A stretch of DNA of 64,000 nt from Actinomyces faecalis (lineage in GTDB: Bacteria > Actinomycetota > Actinomycetes > Actinomycetales > Actinomycetaceae): the NCBI RefSeq assembly GCF_013184985.2, contig NZ_CP063418.1, positions 620,001 to 684,000 of the forward strand, written 5' to 3'. Position 1 is the stretch's first letter. Each line of letters opens with the position of its first letter. Both the position numbers and the translations under genes were made by a program. The notes under the pieces were generated by a model that saw nothing but the letters and a program-made list of their open reading frames with translations, was not told the DNA's origin and searched no databases. Positions 8,629 through 17,519 of this stretch are shown piece by piece.

Positions 8629-9927
8629 ATGCAGCTGTCGCGACGCACGTTGATGCGCACCGGCGCCCTCGGCCTGGGCGTGCTCGGTGCGGGGGCCATG
8701 GCGGGGTGCTCGACCTCAACCTCCCCCTCCAAGAGCAGCGGCTCGGGTAGTGACGAGATGGTCCTGTGGACCTGGCCCGAGGGCTTTGGGAAGGACGTCT
8801 TGGACGCTGTGGCCGCGCAGTTCCCGGACCATCCTGTGCGCCAGGACGTTATCGGTGGCGACTTCAAGCAGAAGCTCACCACCACATTTACCGCAGGCAG
8901 CGGCCTGCCGGACATCGCCGGCGTCAAGGGTGAGGACATCGCGTTCTTCCGTCAGCACGCCGACTACTTCGTGGACCTCAACACCCTGGGGGCCGAGGAC
9001 CTCAAGTCCACGTACCTGGAGTGGAAGTGGGCTCAGGCCACGACCACGGACGGCAAGCAGCTGGGTGTTCCGATCGACATCGGCCCGACCGCCCTGTTCT
9101 ACCGCTTTGACGTCTTTGAGGAAGCGGGCTTGCCCTCTGACCCTGATGAGCTTGCTGCGGCGATCCGCACCTGGGACGAGTTCATTGAGCTGGGCAAGAA
9201 GCTTCTGGACGCCAAGCCGGATACCTTCCTGGTCCGTAACACCTCCGGCATCTTCGACACGGTCTGGCCCCAGTCAGGCAAGGGATACATCGATGAGTCG
9301 GGCACGTACATCGGCGATGGCGACCACATCCGCGAGGCGTGGGACACGGCGATGAAGGCCCTTGACGCTGGCATCGTAGCCAAGATCGAGTCCAACACCG
9401 CTGATACCGCCGCGGCAGTCAATGAGGGCCGCCTGCCCGCGGACTTCGGCGCCTCCTGGCACCTGGCTGACCTCATGGTTGACGCTCCGGAGACGGCAGG
9501 GAAGTGGCACGTGTGTGCCCACCCAGGCCCCGCCACCAACAACGGCGGCTCCTTCCTCACGATCCCGGCGGGAGTGGCTGACCCCGAGACCTCCTTCGAG
9601 CTCATCAAGTTCATTCTCAGCCCGGCCAACCAGGTCCTGGAATACGTGGACAAGGGCAACTTCCCGTCCACTCCTGAGGCTTTTTCCGACCCGCAGGTCG
9701 CGGGACCGGTGGACTTCCTGGGTGGGCAGAAGGCCGCCGAGGTCTTCGGTGCCGTCGCTGAGACGATCGAGGTCCTCTACGAGGACCCCAACCACTCCGC
9801 CGTCCAGGCTCCCTTCATCGCCCAGATCGATCTGGTCGAGTCCTCAGGCAAGGACCCCGAGGCTGCGTGGAAGGACGCCGTGGAGGAGTCCAAGCGCATC
9901 GCCAAGCAGATCGGCCTGACGGTCTGA
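8629..9927 (+). CDS. carbohydrate ABC transporter substrate-binding lipoprotein (importer 1)
   Basis: A 432-residue family-1 extracellular solute-binding protein. ATG at 8629 is preferred over earlier codons because AAGGAGA sits just upstream and the signal peptide then starts properly: RR near residues 4-5, a hydrophobic stretch and the lipobox AMAGC, consistent with Tat/lipoprotein export. The mature part has the usual features of sugar-binding proteins (VLWTWPEGFG at the first strand, GVPIDIGPTALFYR, and NNGGSFLTIPAGV). It captures an oligosaccharide for the two permeases downstream; nearby GH38 and GH20 enzymes suggest a mannose/GlcNAc-containing ligand (inference). Confidence 0.92.
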   Translation: MQLSRRTLMRTGALGLGVLGAGAMAGCSTSTSPSKSSGSGSDEMVLWTWPEGFGKDVLDAVAAQFPDHPVRQDVIGGDFKQKLTTTFTAGSGLPDIAGVKGEDIAFFRQHADYFVDLNTLGAEDLKSTYLEWKWAQATTTDGKQLGVPIDIGPTALFYRFDVFEEAGLPSDPDELAAAIRTWDEFIELGKKLLDAKPDTFLVRNTSGIFDTVWPQSGKGYIDESGTYIGDGDHIREAWDTAMKALDAGIVAKIESNTADTAAAVNEGRLPADFGASWHLADLMVDAPETAGKWHVCAHPGPATNNGGSFLTIPAGVADPETSFELIKFILSPANQVLEYVDKGNFPSTPEAFSDPQVAGPVDFLGGQKAAEVFGAVAETIEVLYEDPNHSAVQAPFIAQIDLVESSGKDPEAAWKDAVEESKRIAKQIGLTV

Positions 9928-9933
9928 GGCACG

Positions 9934-10911
9934 ATGGTGGCTCATCCTTCCCTCCGAACGACCTCGGCTGCTGCCGCCCACAGGGCGGGCGGCAGCAGCC
10001 GAGGCGGTCGGCGCCGTCAACGCGGTTCGTGGTCCCCCTACCTGGCGATCTCACCCTATTTTCTCTTCTTCCTCGCCTTCGGGGCGATGCCCATGGTCTT
10101 CACCATGCTGCTCGCCTTCACCAACTGGTCAGGACTGGGGGACATCCACTTCATCGGGCTAGAGAACTTCCAGTACCTCATCACAGACAGGCTGTTCTAC
10201 AAGTCCCTGAGCAATACCCTCATCTTGTGGGTGATGTGCACGGTCCCAACCCTGACCCTGGCGACCATCGTCGCCCTCATGCTGAATTCGACCCTGCGTC
10301 TGTCCACGACCTATCGGGTGATCTACCTGGTCCCCAATGTCACCTCGATGGTGGCTATGGGTATCCTCTTCTCTTCGATCTTCTCCTCACGCTTTGGCCT
10401 GGCCAACGCCCTGGTGAGCCTGTTCGGTGGGGACCCGATTCCCTGGCTGCAGAGCGAGTGGGGTATCAAGATCGCAATCGCCTGCCTGACGACGTGGAGC
10501 TTCGTGGGTTACAACGCCCTGCTCATTCTGGCCGGGCTCCAGGCCATCGACAAGACGCAGTACGAGGCCGCTGCCATTGACGGCGCCAACTCCTGGCAGA
10601 TCTTCTTCAAGATCACCTTGCCTCAGCTCCGGCCGATCGTCCTGTTCGTCACGCTCATGTCCACGATCGGCTCGCTGCAGTCCTTCACTGAGTCTCAGGT
10701 GCTGACCTCCTCCAACTCCTCGGGAGCGGCATCGGCCGGTGGCGTGGGCAACTCGGGTCTGACGATGGTCATGTACTTCTACTCTGTCGCCTTCCAGGAG
10801 AACCGCTACGGCTATGGTGCGGCGATTGCCTGGGGTGTGTTCGTCGTCGTCATGTTCTTCTCAGCCATCAACTGGTTGGTGACCAAGGAGCAGAAGGGGA
10901 GGCGCTCATGA
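9934..10911 (+). CDS. ABC sugar permease, MalF-like (importer 1)
   Basis: A 325-residue permease with about six membrane segments, starting at SPYLAISPYFLFFLAFGAMP. The EAA loop that docks the ATPase reads EAAAIDGANSWQIFFKITLP. It starts six bases after the binding-protein stop, with only a weak ribosome site. The first ~35 residues are a Ser/Ala/Arg/Gly-rich cytoplasmic tail, most of it encoded by a perfect 18-bp hairpin (9962-10004). No in-frame start exists between the hairpin and the first membrane segment, so the hairpin must be translated. It overlaps the next permease by four bases. Confidence 0.9.
   Translation: MVAHPSLRTTSAAAAHRAGGSSRGGRRRQRGSWSPYLAISPYFLFFLAFGAMPMVFTMLLAFTNWSGLGDIHFIGLENFQYLITDRLFYKSLSNTLILWVMCTVPTLTLATIVALMLNSTLRLSTTYRVIYLVPNVTSMVAMGILFSSIFSSRFGLANALVSLFGGDPIPWLQSEWGIKIAIACLTTWSFVGYNALLILAGLQAIDKTQYEAAAIDGANSWQIFFKITLPQLRPIVLFVTLMSTIGSLQSFTESQVLTSSNSSGAASAGGVGNSGLTMVMYFYSVAFQENRYGYGAAIAWGVFVVVMFFSAINWLVTKEQKGRRS
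9962..10004 (+). repeat. 18-bp perfect inverted repeat inside permease coding sequence
   Basis: The arms 9962-9979 and 9987-10004 are exactly complementary, with a 7-base loop. The other two sugar ABC operons in the window have a similar GC-rich hairpin between the binding-protein and permease genes; here it lies 28 bases inside the permease frame. The position suggests partial termination or 3'-end protection of the binding-protein mRNA. Confidence 0.8.
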
Positions 10912-11813
10912 GCCTGTCCGTCAAGACCGTCTCCCCAGCTCTGTCCGGGCCGTCGATCAGCTCCCGTCCAGCGCGTCGTCCACGACTGACCTACCGGAGC
11001 AAGTGGGCGATTGCTCGTCACGTGGCACTGACGGCCGGCGCCCTGCTGGCGATCTTTCCCTTCTACTGGATGGTTGTCCTGGCGACGCACAGCTCGGAGG
11101 TCATCTATCAGTTCCCGCCGGTGCTGACCCCGGGAGACAAGCTGGGGGAGAACCTGGCCTCTATCTTCTCCCGGATCAATATCTGGGCGGCGATGTCCAA
11201 TACGGCCGTCGTTGCCTTCAGTGTCACCTTCCTGGTCCTGCTCATCTCCTCGCTGGCGGCCTTCGCCTTTGCCAAGTATGAGTTCGCGGGCAAGAAGGCG
11301 TTCTTTGGCGTGGTGATGGCTACCTTCCTGCTGCCTGCGCAGCTGGCCACCATCCCGCAGTTCCTGGTGATGAGCAAGCTGGGCTGGGTGGGGGACCTCA
11401 AGGCCCTCATCTTCCCGTCGCTGGCCAGTGCCTTCGGTGTGTTCTGGCTGCGTCAGTATGCGGCGAGCTCTATCCCCAGCGAGCTGCTAGAGGCGGCCAG
11501 GATCGATGGCTGCGGCTTCTGGCGCCAGTACGTCCACGTGTGCCTGCCCATGATCCGCCCGGCGCTGGGCTTCCTGGGGATGTTCACCTTCATTGGCTCG
11601 TGGAATGACTTCATGTGGCCACTCATCGTGCTCAACGATCCCTCCAGGCTCACCCTGCAGGTGGCTCTGAGTCAGCTCAAGACCGCGCACGGCACCGACT
11701 ACGGCATGCTCATGTCCTCCGCGCTGATCTCCGTGGTGCCGTTGCTCCTCATCTTCTTCGTGGGGGCCAAGCAGTTCATCGCTGGTATCACCGATGGTGC
11801 ACTCAAGAGTTAA
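10908..11813 (+). CDS. ABC sugar permease, MalG-like (importer 1)
   Basis: A 301-residue inner-membrane permease with six predicted membrane segments; the EAA loop reads EAARIDGCGFWRQYVHVCLP. ATG overlaps the stop of the first permease (ATGA). MalG-type features include FYWMVVLATHSSEV after the first helix and SWNDFMWPLIVL. No ATP-binding subunit follows; a strong terminator ends the operon. In actinobacteria such CUT1 systems usually share a common MsiK-type ATPase encoded elsewhere. Confidence 0.92.
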   Translation: MSLSVKTVSPALSGPSISSRPARRPRLTYRSKWAIARHVALTAGALLAIFPFYWMVVLATHSSEVIYQFPPVLTPGDKLGENLASIFSRINIWAAMSNTAVVAFSVTFLVLLISSLAAFAFAKYEFAGKKAFFGVVMATFLLPAQLATIPQFLVMSKLGWVGDLKALIFPSLASAFGVFWLRQYAASSIPSELLEAARIDGCGFWRQYVHVCLPMIRPALGFLGMFTFIGSWNDFMWPLIVLNDPSRLTLQVALSQLKTAHGTDYGMLMSSALISVVPLLLIFFVGAKQFIAGITDGALKS

Positions 11814-11866
11814 CGGGATGACCTGACACTCCTGTCGCCGAGACGGCACGTGGCCGACGGCGGGGA

Positions 11867-11903
11867 AGGACCGGGTGGTCGCCATGGGCGGCCACCCGGT
11901 CCT
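11867..11903 (+). terminator. rho-independent-type terminator of importer 1 operon
   Basis: AGGACCGGGTGGTCGCC pairs with GGCGGCCACCCGGTCCT around a 3-base loop: 17 pairs, one of them G-T. It is followed by TTTG, about 50 bases after the last permease gene. Confidence 0.85.
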
Positions 11904-12001
11904 TTGTGATCCCGGGACCTTGGACGCCAGTAAGTAAGCGTTGAGATGCGATATCGCCGAGCGTGCAGCGCCCTCGGTGATCTCAATGGAGAGGAATACT
12001 C

Positions 12002-12612
12002 ATGACCGCCGCGCACGGTCGCACCCTTCGTGTCCGGAACGGAGATGATGTCCTCTGGTCTCGTTGACGCCGTCATCATCGCTGTGCCTGACCCCTTCCA
12101 TGCTGAGCTCGTCCACGCCTGCCTCGACGCCGGCCTGCCGGTCCTGTGTGAGGAGCCGCTGACGCTCACCGTGGAAGAAGCCGGGGAGATCATCCGCAAG
12201 CACGACGCGCTGGAGCGTCCTTTGCTCACAGTGGGGTTCATGCGCCGCTTCGACCCCAGCTACCGTGCGATGAAAGCACGCCTAGCCTCCGGCAGCGAGG
12301 GGGCGCTCCTCATGACCCACTCCTGCCACCGCAACGTCGAGGCCTACCCAGGTCAGGACTCTTCCGCCACGATCACCAACTCTGCTGTCCATGAGATTGA
12401 TGTCCTTCCGTGGCTCGCGGGCAGCATCGAGATGCCTTCGGTTCCTTCTCTGGCTGAAGCAGATGAGTACGTCGTATCCACCGGTGTGACCCGCCAGGCT
12501 GCCTATCCCGCAGACTGGCGCCCGCGATTCCCTGAGCACCACGATCGTCGCTGACGCCTTGGTGCGCTCGATGAATGAGGGCGGGGCACGGATCAGTGTC
12601 CCGTCCCCCGCG
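12002..12612 (+). pseudogene. decayed Gfo/Idh/MocA-family oxidoreductase
   Basis: GGAGAGGAA and an ATG at 12002 start a reading frame MTAAHGRTLRV that soon hits a stop. The family body reappears in another frame at ~12060: VDAVIIAVPDPFHAELVHACLDAG, then LLTVGFMRRFDPSYRAMK, and AVHEIDVLPWLAG. The GxGxxG Rossmann start is missing, so ~60 residues are deleted and the frame is shifted. A second shift near 12520 moves the C-terminus (TTIVADALVRSMNEGG) into the third frame. The family oxidises sugars or inositols with NAD(P). It was probably once the last part of the importer 1 catabolic unit. A stem pairing TTGAGAT with ATCTCAA (11940-11986) precedes the ribosome site. Confidence 0.75.
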
Positions 12613-12965
12613 TCGGTTCTCGACACCGCCGCGCAGCTTGGCATCAGCGCCGTCAAGCTTCCTACCGGTGGCTGGTCATCGGCTCCACACTGCGACGTGC
12701 GCGGCCTGCTGGCTGATGACCGCGCGCGAGCGTGGCGAGAGCACAGTCGTGCTCATGTCCGGTCTGCCAGGTGGAGCCGCTGGAGATCAGGCTCCAAGCT
12801 GGGTGACGACCTCCTGGCCGCCGGAGACCCAGACGATTCTGGACGACCAGTGGAATGAGGTCGCCATTCCTTATCGGAAAGCCCTGGCCGCATACGGCCA
12901 TGTCCTCAGGCACACGGATGCCGCGCCGTGTCGGCTCACGTATCACCGAGCTCGGTGATCGCGGC
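12613..12965 (+). pseudogene. decayed TIM-barrel sugar phosphate isomerase/epimerase
   Basis: Two pieces in different frames match the xylose-isomerase-like TIM-barrel family. LGISAVKLPTGGWSSAPH followed by LLADD (N-terminal strand, ~12634-12720) is in one frame. GESTVVLMSGLPGG, WVTTSWPP and DDQWNEVAIPY (~12730-12880) is in another. The N-terminus is fused directly to the remains of the dehydrogenase and the C-terminal half of the barrel is absent. These genes are usually neighbours of Gfo/Idh/MocA dehydrogenases, so the pair probably decayed together. From 12966 to 13084 only scattered open frame is seen (for example TELGDRGSHALTARLPDGT), possibly more debris. Confidence 0.7.
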
Positions 12966-13084
12966 TCGCACGCGCTTACTGCCCGCTTGCCTGATGGAAC
13001 GTAGCTGACAGTCGCCGTCGAGACGCCAGCAGCGCAGCGACCTCTGTCAGGCCAGGGCTGCGTGACGGCGTACGTGTCATAGCC

Positions 13085-13117
13085 GGAGCCTCACGGGCCT
13101 CGCTTTGACGAGGCTCC
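13085..13117. terminator. possible hairpin at end of pseudogene region
   Basis: Two mutually exclusive stems can form: GGAGCCTC with GAGGCTCC (17-base loop), or GCCTCG with CGAGGC (6-base loop). It lies about 100 bp beyond the end of the convergent MFS gene, so it could serve either direction. There is no T-run. Confidence 0.35.
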
Positions 13118-13220
13118 TCCTGAGGATCTCCACTGACGTACCAGTCTCCAACGAGCGTGTACTCGCGGGTTGGAACGAGAGCACCCGCAGAGGAAGACGG
13201 CCTGTGGGAAGGGGCGGCTG

Positions 13221-14792
13221 TCAGCTCTGCTTGCGGGCTTCTTCGTCAGCGACTTGTTCCAGACCGGTCTTGACCGACAGTGGGATGGGGCGGAAGGCCA
13301 GGGCGACGAGGGCGGCGACGACGAGCACGGGTGCTAGCCCGAGAAGCACGGGGCCGAGAGCATCCTGGTAGGCAGCAGAAATGTGGGCCTGTGTGCTGGG
13401 ATCCATTGAGGCGATCGCTGCCGGAGTGAGCGACGTGGCGTCCTGGCTGCTCAGTCCTACTGCTAACAGGCTGCCAGTCAGACGCGAGGTAAAGAGAACT
13501 CCGACCACGGTGTTGCCCACGCTGACACCGATCTCGCGGAAGAAGTTGTTGGTCGAGGTGGCCGTGCCCAGTACCCTGGCGGGTAGGGCGTTCTGGATGA
13601 TGAGGACGGACAGCTGCAGGAACATACCCACGCCCAGCTGCAGGATGAACACTCCCACGCCAAACCACCACACGGGGGCGTCAGAGGGGATGAGCCCGAG
13701 CACGGCCATGCCGCAGGCTGCCAGGAGCGAGCCCAGGACCGGATAGATCTTGTACCGGCCGGTGCGCGAGACCAGCCAGCCGGAGGTCACGGACCCCAGG
13801 AACATGGCGATCGCGCCGGGAACGAGCACGAGCCCGGAGACGGTGGGGGAGACGCCGTGAACCATCTGGACGTAGGTAGGCAGGTAGCCATTCATGCCAA
13901 ACATGCAGGCACACATGAGCACGGCAACCACGGTCGCGACGATGAAGGTGTGGTTCGTCAAGATCGACAGAGGCATGAGGGGGTCGTGGGCGCGTTTCTC
14001 GACGGGGATGAGAGCTGCCCAGGAGAGGACGGTGATGACCCCCAGGGTGATGATGAGCGGATCTGTCCAGGCGTAGGTGGTGCCGCCCCAGGTCGCCAGA
14101 AGCACGATGCCTGTGGCGCCGATACTGGCGAGGGCGAGCCCAGCCCAGTCAATGTTCAGGCGGGTGCGACGGCGAGGCATCTTCAGGGCGATAGCGACGG
14201 CGATCCAGGCGAACAGGCCGAAAGGCAGGAAGAACCAGAAAATGCTCCGCCAGCCAAGCCACTCAGTGAGCCACCCTCCGAGTAGGGGGCCCAGGATCGC
14301 GGCGATTCCGAACATCGCGCCCATCGGGGCCATGTACTTGCCTCGCACGCGTGGCGGGATGAGGTCGCCGGTGATGGCCTGGGAGCAGATCATGAGCCCG
14401 CCTCCGCCCAGGCCCTGGACGAAGCGGAAGACGGTGAAGGCCATCATGTCCGGGGCTGCCCCGCACAGGGCGGATCCGCCTACGAACAGGGCGATGGCCA
14501 GGAGATAGAGGTGCTTGCGCCCGACGAGGTCGCCCACCTTGCCGTACAGGGGCATCGCCAGGGTCTGGCCCAAGGTGTAGGCGGTGATGGCCCATGACAT
14601 GTGGGCGACTCCGCCCAGCTCGCCGATCACTGTCGGTAAGGCGGTGGCGACGACGGTGTGGTAGAGCGCTGCCAGGAACTGCACGGTCATGAGGCAGGCG
14701 TAGACCAGCCAGAACCTGGCGTCGGGACGGAACGTCATGACCTCGGTGGAGGGGTTCTGTGGGCGGTCTGGCGGGGTGGGTCTCGTGCTCAT
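13221..14792 (-). CDS. MFS drug exporter, DHA2 (14-helix) type
   Basis: A 523-residue polytopic membrane protein. The motif GKVGDLVGRKHLYL after helix 2 is the MFS motif A, and GPLLGGWLTEWLGWRSIFW is the motif C region typical of drug:proton antiporters. Length and hydrophobic pattern fit 14 helices. The start at 14792 (MSTRP) is preferred over 14804 because GAGGAG then lies five bases upstream. It is divergent from ABC importer 2. DHA2 members export drugs or metabolites using the proton gradient; the substrate is unknown. Confidence 0.9.
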   Translation of the reverse strand: MSTRPTPPDRPQNPSTEVMTFRPDARFWLVYACLMTVQFLAALYHTVVATALPTVIGELGGVAHMSWAITAYTLGQTLAMPLYGKVGDLVGRKHLYLLAIALFVGGSALCGAAPDMMAFTVFRFVQGLGGGGLMICSQAITGDLIPPRVRGKYMAPMGAMFGIAAILGPLLGGWLTEWLGWRSIFWFFLPFGLFAWIAVAIALKMPRRRTRLNIDWAGLALASIGATGIVLLATWGGTTYAWTDPLIITLGVITVLSWAALIPVEKRAHDPLMPLSILTNHTFIVATVVAVLMCACMFGMNGYLPTYVQMVHGVSPTVSGLVLVPGAIAMFLGSVTSGWLVSRTGRYKIYPVLGSLLAACGMAVLGLIPSDAPVWWFGVGVFILQLGVGMFLQLSVLIIQNALPARVLGTATSTNNFFREIGVSVGNTVVGVLFTSRLTGSLLAVGLSSQDATSLTPAAIASMDPSTQAHISAAYQDALGPVLLGLAPVLVVAALVALAFRPIPLSVKTGLEQVADEEARKQS

Positions 14793-14948
14793 CGTGCTCC
14801 TCATCGCAACCGCGCCATTATGCCAGCTCCTGGGGATGGAGGGTCATGACGGGGGCGCGAAGATGACCACATGGTCGATAACAAAATGATGACAAGGTGG
14901 CCTCTTCCTCGGCCTTACGGGCTGGTCGGGGTTAGTGTGGTTCGCGAG

Positions 14949-14962
14949 TCGACGCGCGTCGA
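14949..14962. promoter_or_regulatory. LacI-type operator candidate upstream of ABC importer 2
   Basis: TCGACGCGCGTCGA is a perfect 14-bp palindrome with a central CG step, the usual form of LacI-family operators. It lies 60 bp before the binding-protein gene, in the 229-bp gap divergent from the MFS gene. The LacI regulator at the end of the same operon is the obvious candidate to bind it. Confidence 0.55.
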
Positions 14963-15021
14963 TAGTAGTAGGGGAGTAACGAGGCACTCCTGCGACGCCG
15001 TCATTCAAGGAGGAAAGACTC

Positions 15022-16326
15022 ATGGCCACCTCACTTCCACGCCGTCGTCTGATCCAGGCCTCTGCCGTCGCTGCGGCCCTGGCTGCGGCAGCCGCCTGCG
15101 GCTCCAAGGACAAGGGCTCCGGCTCCTCGGGCTCGGCCGCGTCCTCGGGCACCTTCGAAGGTACTGGCCCGATCACCTGGGTCCAGGGCAAGGACAACTC
15201 TGGCGGCATGGTCCAAAAGCGCATCGACCAGTGGAACGCGGAGAACCCTGACGAGCAGGTCACTCTCATCGAGCTCAGCGCCGAGGCGGACCAGCAGCGC
15301 CAGTCCTTCATCAACAACGCCCAGACCAAGTCTGACGCCTATGACGTCATCTCAGTAGACAACGTGTGGGTGGCTGAGTTCGCTGCCAACCAGTGGATCG
15401 TCGAGCTTCCCAAGGACGAGCTGGCTGACCCCGACATCATCGAGTCGGTGTGGAACACGGGCCTGTACATGGACAGGCTCTACGCCATGCCCTTCGCTAC
15501 CGACTCCTCAATCATGTACTACCGCAAGGACTTCCTTGACGAGGCCGGCGTCCCGGTGCCCACCAGCTGGGAAGAGGTCATCGCCGCCGTCGACGCTGTG
15601 CGCAAGGTTGCTGGCCACGAGAAGATCGGCGGATTCGGGGGGCAGTTCGCCAAGTATGAGGGCCTGACCTGCTGCGCCAGCGAGTTCATCAACACCTTCG
15701 GAGGATCCTTCGTCGATGACTCCGGCGCCGTCACGATCAACTCCCCGCAGGCCATCGAGGGCTTGCAGCTGCTCGTTGACGGCTTCAAGAACGGCTACAT
15801 CCCCACCGAGGCCCTGGAGTGGAGCGAGGAGGACGGCCGCAATGCCTTCGAGGCCGGCAACCTGCTCTTCTACCGCCAGTGGCCGTACCAGTACGCCAAT
15901 AACCTCGAGACCCTGGGAGAGGAAAAGTTCGGCGTCGCTGCGCTGCCGAGCCTGGGTGGGAACACCTTCGTCCCGACCCTGGGGGGACACAACTGCGGTA
16001 TCTCGGCCTTCTCCAAGAACAAGGCGACGGCACTGAAGTTCGTCAAGTGGTTCACCTCCGCCGAGTCCGAGAAGTACGCCCTGGAGACCCAGACACTGGC
16101 CCCCATCACAGCCTCTCTGTACGAGGACTCCGACATGCTGGCGAAGTTCCCCTACCTGCCCACGCTGCGCGAGTCCCTTGACGCCGCCAAGGGCCGTCCC
16201 AAGGCCGTGGCCTACGGTGACGTCACCGCTGCGATCCAGGACGCGATCTACCCGGCCATCAAGCAGGAGACCAGTGCCGAGGAGGCCATCGCCTCCCTGG
16301 AGACGGCTCTGAAGGCCCTGAGCTGA
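15022..16326 (+). CDS. carbohydrate ABC transporter substrate-binding lipoprotein (importer 2)
   Basis: A 434-residue family-1 solute-binding protein. PRRRLIQASAV and a hydrophobic run ending AAAAC form a Tat-type lipoprotein signal, with Cys26 as the lipidated residue. A Ser/Gly-rich linker follows. The mature domain has ITWVQGKDNSGG, DVISVDNVWVAEFA and YAMPFATDSSIMYYRKD, as in binding proteins of the maltose/trehalose branch. AGGAGGAAAG lies just upstream. The precise ligand is unclear; alpha-glucosides are likely given the neighbouring GH31 and GH13 enzymes (inference). Confidence 0.92.
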   Translation: MATSLPRRRLIQASAVAAALAAAAACGSKDKGSGSSGSAASSGTFEGTGPITWVQGKDNSGGMVQKRIDQWNAENPDEQVTLIELSAEADQQRQSFINNAQTKSDAYDVISVDNVWVAEFAANQWIVELPKDELADPDIIESVWNTGLYMDRLYAMPFATDSSIMYYRKDFLDEAGVPVPTSWEEVIAAVDAVRKVAGHEKIGGFGGQFAKYEGLTCCASEFINTFGGSFVDDSGAVTINSPQAIEGLQLLVDGFKNGYIPTEALEWSEEDGRNAFEAGNLLFYRQWPYQYANNLETLGEEKFGVAALPSLGGNTFVPTLGGHNCGISAFSKNKATALKFVKWFTSAESEKYALETQTLAPITASLYEDSDMLAKFPYLPTLRESLDAAKGRPKAVAYGDVTAAIQDAIYPAIKQETSAEEAIASLETALKALS

Positions 16327-16330
16327 CCAA

Positions 16331-16366
16331 GGTCCTGGCCGCCGCGCACCCGCGGCGGCCAGGACC
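16331..16366 (+). terminator. hairpin between binding-protein and permease genes (importer 2)
   Basis: GGTCCTGGCCGCCGCG pairs perfectly (16 bp) with its complement at 16351-16366 around CACC, starting five bases after the binding-protein stop. In MalE-MalF-type operons such hairpins allow partial read-through or protect the upstream mRNA, raising binding-protein levels over permease. Confidence 0.8.
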
Positions 16367-16469
16367 CGTCAGGAACGACGGCGTAGCACGTCTCCCCCTG
16401 GCGCGCACCCTGGGGTGCGGCACCGAGGTCGTGCCCCTAGGCCCGGTCTGTTGCTATCGAAGGACACCC

Positions 16470-17519
16470 ATGAGCACAACGAAGTATGCGCCGTCCGCGC
16501 TCGGACGGCGGTCCACGACCACCCGGGCACAGTCCCGGCTCGCGTGGATCCTCATGACCCCGACGGTCATCGTCCTGATGATCGTCATCATCATCCCGGT
16601 TCTCCAGTCCCTGTACCAGTCCCTGTTCGGCAAGGCGGGCCTGGACCCTGAGACCGGCTTTGTCTCCGACGTCGAGCCCTTCATCGGGCTGGAGAACTAC
16701 ACAGCGATCTTCTCTGACGCCGGGCAGCGCTTCTGGACCGCGGCCTGGAACACCACCCTGTTCGGCGTGGTCACCGTCCTGGCGGAAACCGTGCTCGGGG
16801 TGTCCATGGCGCTCATCATGCACAAAGCCATGCGCGGGCGCGGCTTCGTGCGCGCCGCCATCCTCGTGCCCTGGGCGATCCCCACCGCCGTCTCCGGCAT
16901 CCTGTGGGGCTGGATCTTCAACCAGAACGGCGTGGCCAACGCGATCCTGGGAAAACACATCATGTGGGCCTCGGGAGACCTCAGCGCCAAGATGGCCATC
17001 ATCATCGCCGATGTGTGGAAGACAGCTCCCTATATCGGCCTGCTGACCCTGGCTGGCCTCCAGGTCATCCCGGATGAGGTCTACGAGGCCGCCAAGATCG
17101 ACGGAGCAAACGCATGGAGGCGTTTTACCCGGATCACCCTGCCGCTGGTCAAGCCCGCCCTCGTGGTCGCCGTGCTGTTCAGGACCCTGGACGCCCTGCG
17201 CATGTTTGACCTTCCCTACATTCTCATCGGCCCACGCAAGTCCAGCGTCGAGACCATCTCTATGCTCGTCCAGGACGAGGCCTCCAACCTCCGCTACGGA
17301 TCGGCAGCCGCCTACGCGCTCATCCTCTTCCTGTACGTCTTTGTCTTCGCCTTCGCCTTCGTCAAGATCACCCGTGCTGATCTGGGAGCCAGCACCGAGA
17401 AAAAGCGCAGGAAGGGCGGGCGCCTGTCCGCATCGGTCTTTCTGCCTGGCTGGCGGCGGGGGACCAAGCCCGGCTCCGCCGTCGTCGCTGCTGCCGCCCG
17501 GAAGGAAGATGAGGTATGA
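16470..17519 (+). CDS. ABC sugar permease, MalF-like (importer 2)
   Basis: A 349-residue permease from ATG 16470, with GAAGGA six to eleven bases upstream; an earlier in-frame start at 16431 lacks a ribosome site. Six membrane segments are visible, beginning LAWILMTPTVIVLMIVIIIP. The EAA loop is EAAKIDGANAWRRFTRITLP. The C-terminal ~45 residues after the last helix are a basic, Ala-rich cytoplasmic tail, longer than usual. The stop overlaps the next gene by four bases. Confidence 0.92.
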   Translation: MSTTKYAPSALGRRSTTTRAQSRLAWILMTPTVIVLMIVIIIPVLQSLYQSLFGKAGLDPETGFVSDVEPFIGLENYTAIFSDAGQRFWTAAWNTTLFGVVTVLAETVLGVSMALIMHKAMRGRGFVRAAILVPWAIPTAVSGILWGWIFNQNGVANAILGKHIMWASGDLSAKMAIIIADVWKTAPYIGLLTLAGLQVIPDEVYEAAKIDGANAWRRFTRITLPLVKPALVVAVLFRTLDALRMFDLPYILIGPRKSSVETISMLVQDEASNLRYGSAAAYALILFLYVFVFAFAFVKITRADLGASTEKKRRKGGRLSASVFLPGWRRGTKPGSAVVAAAARKEDEV

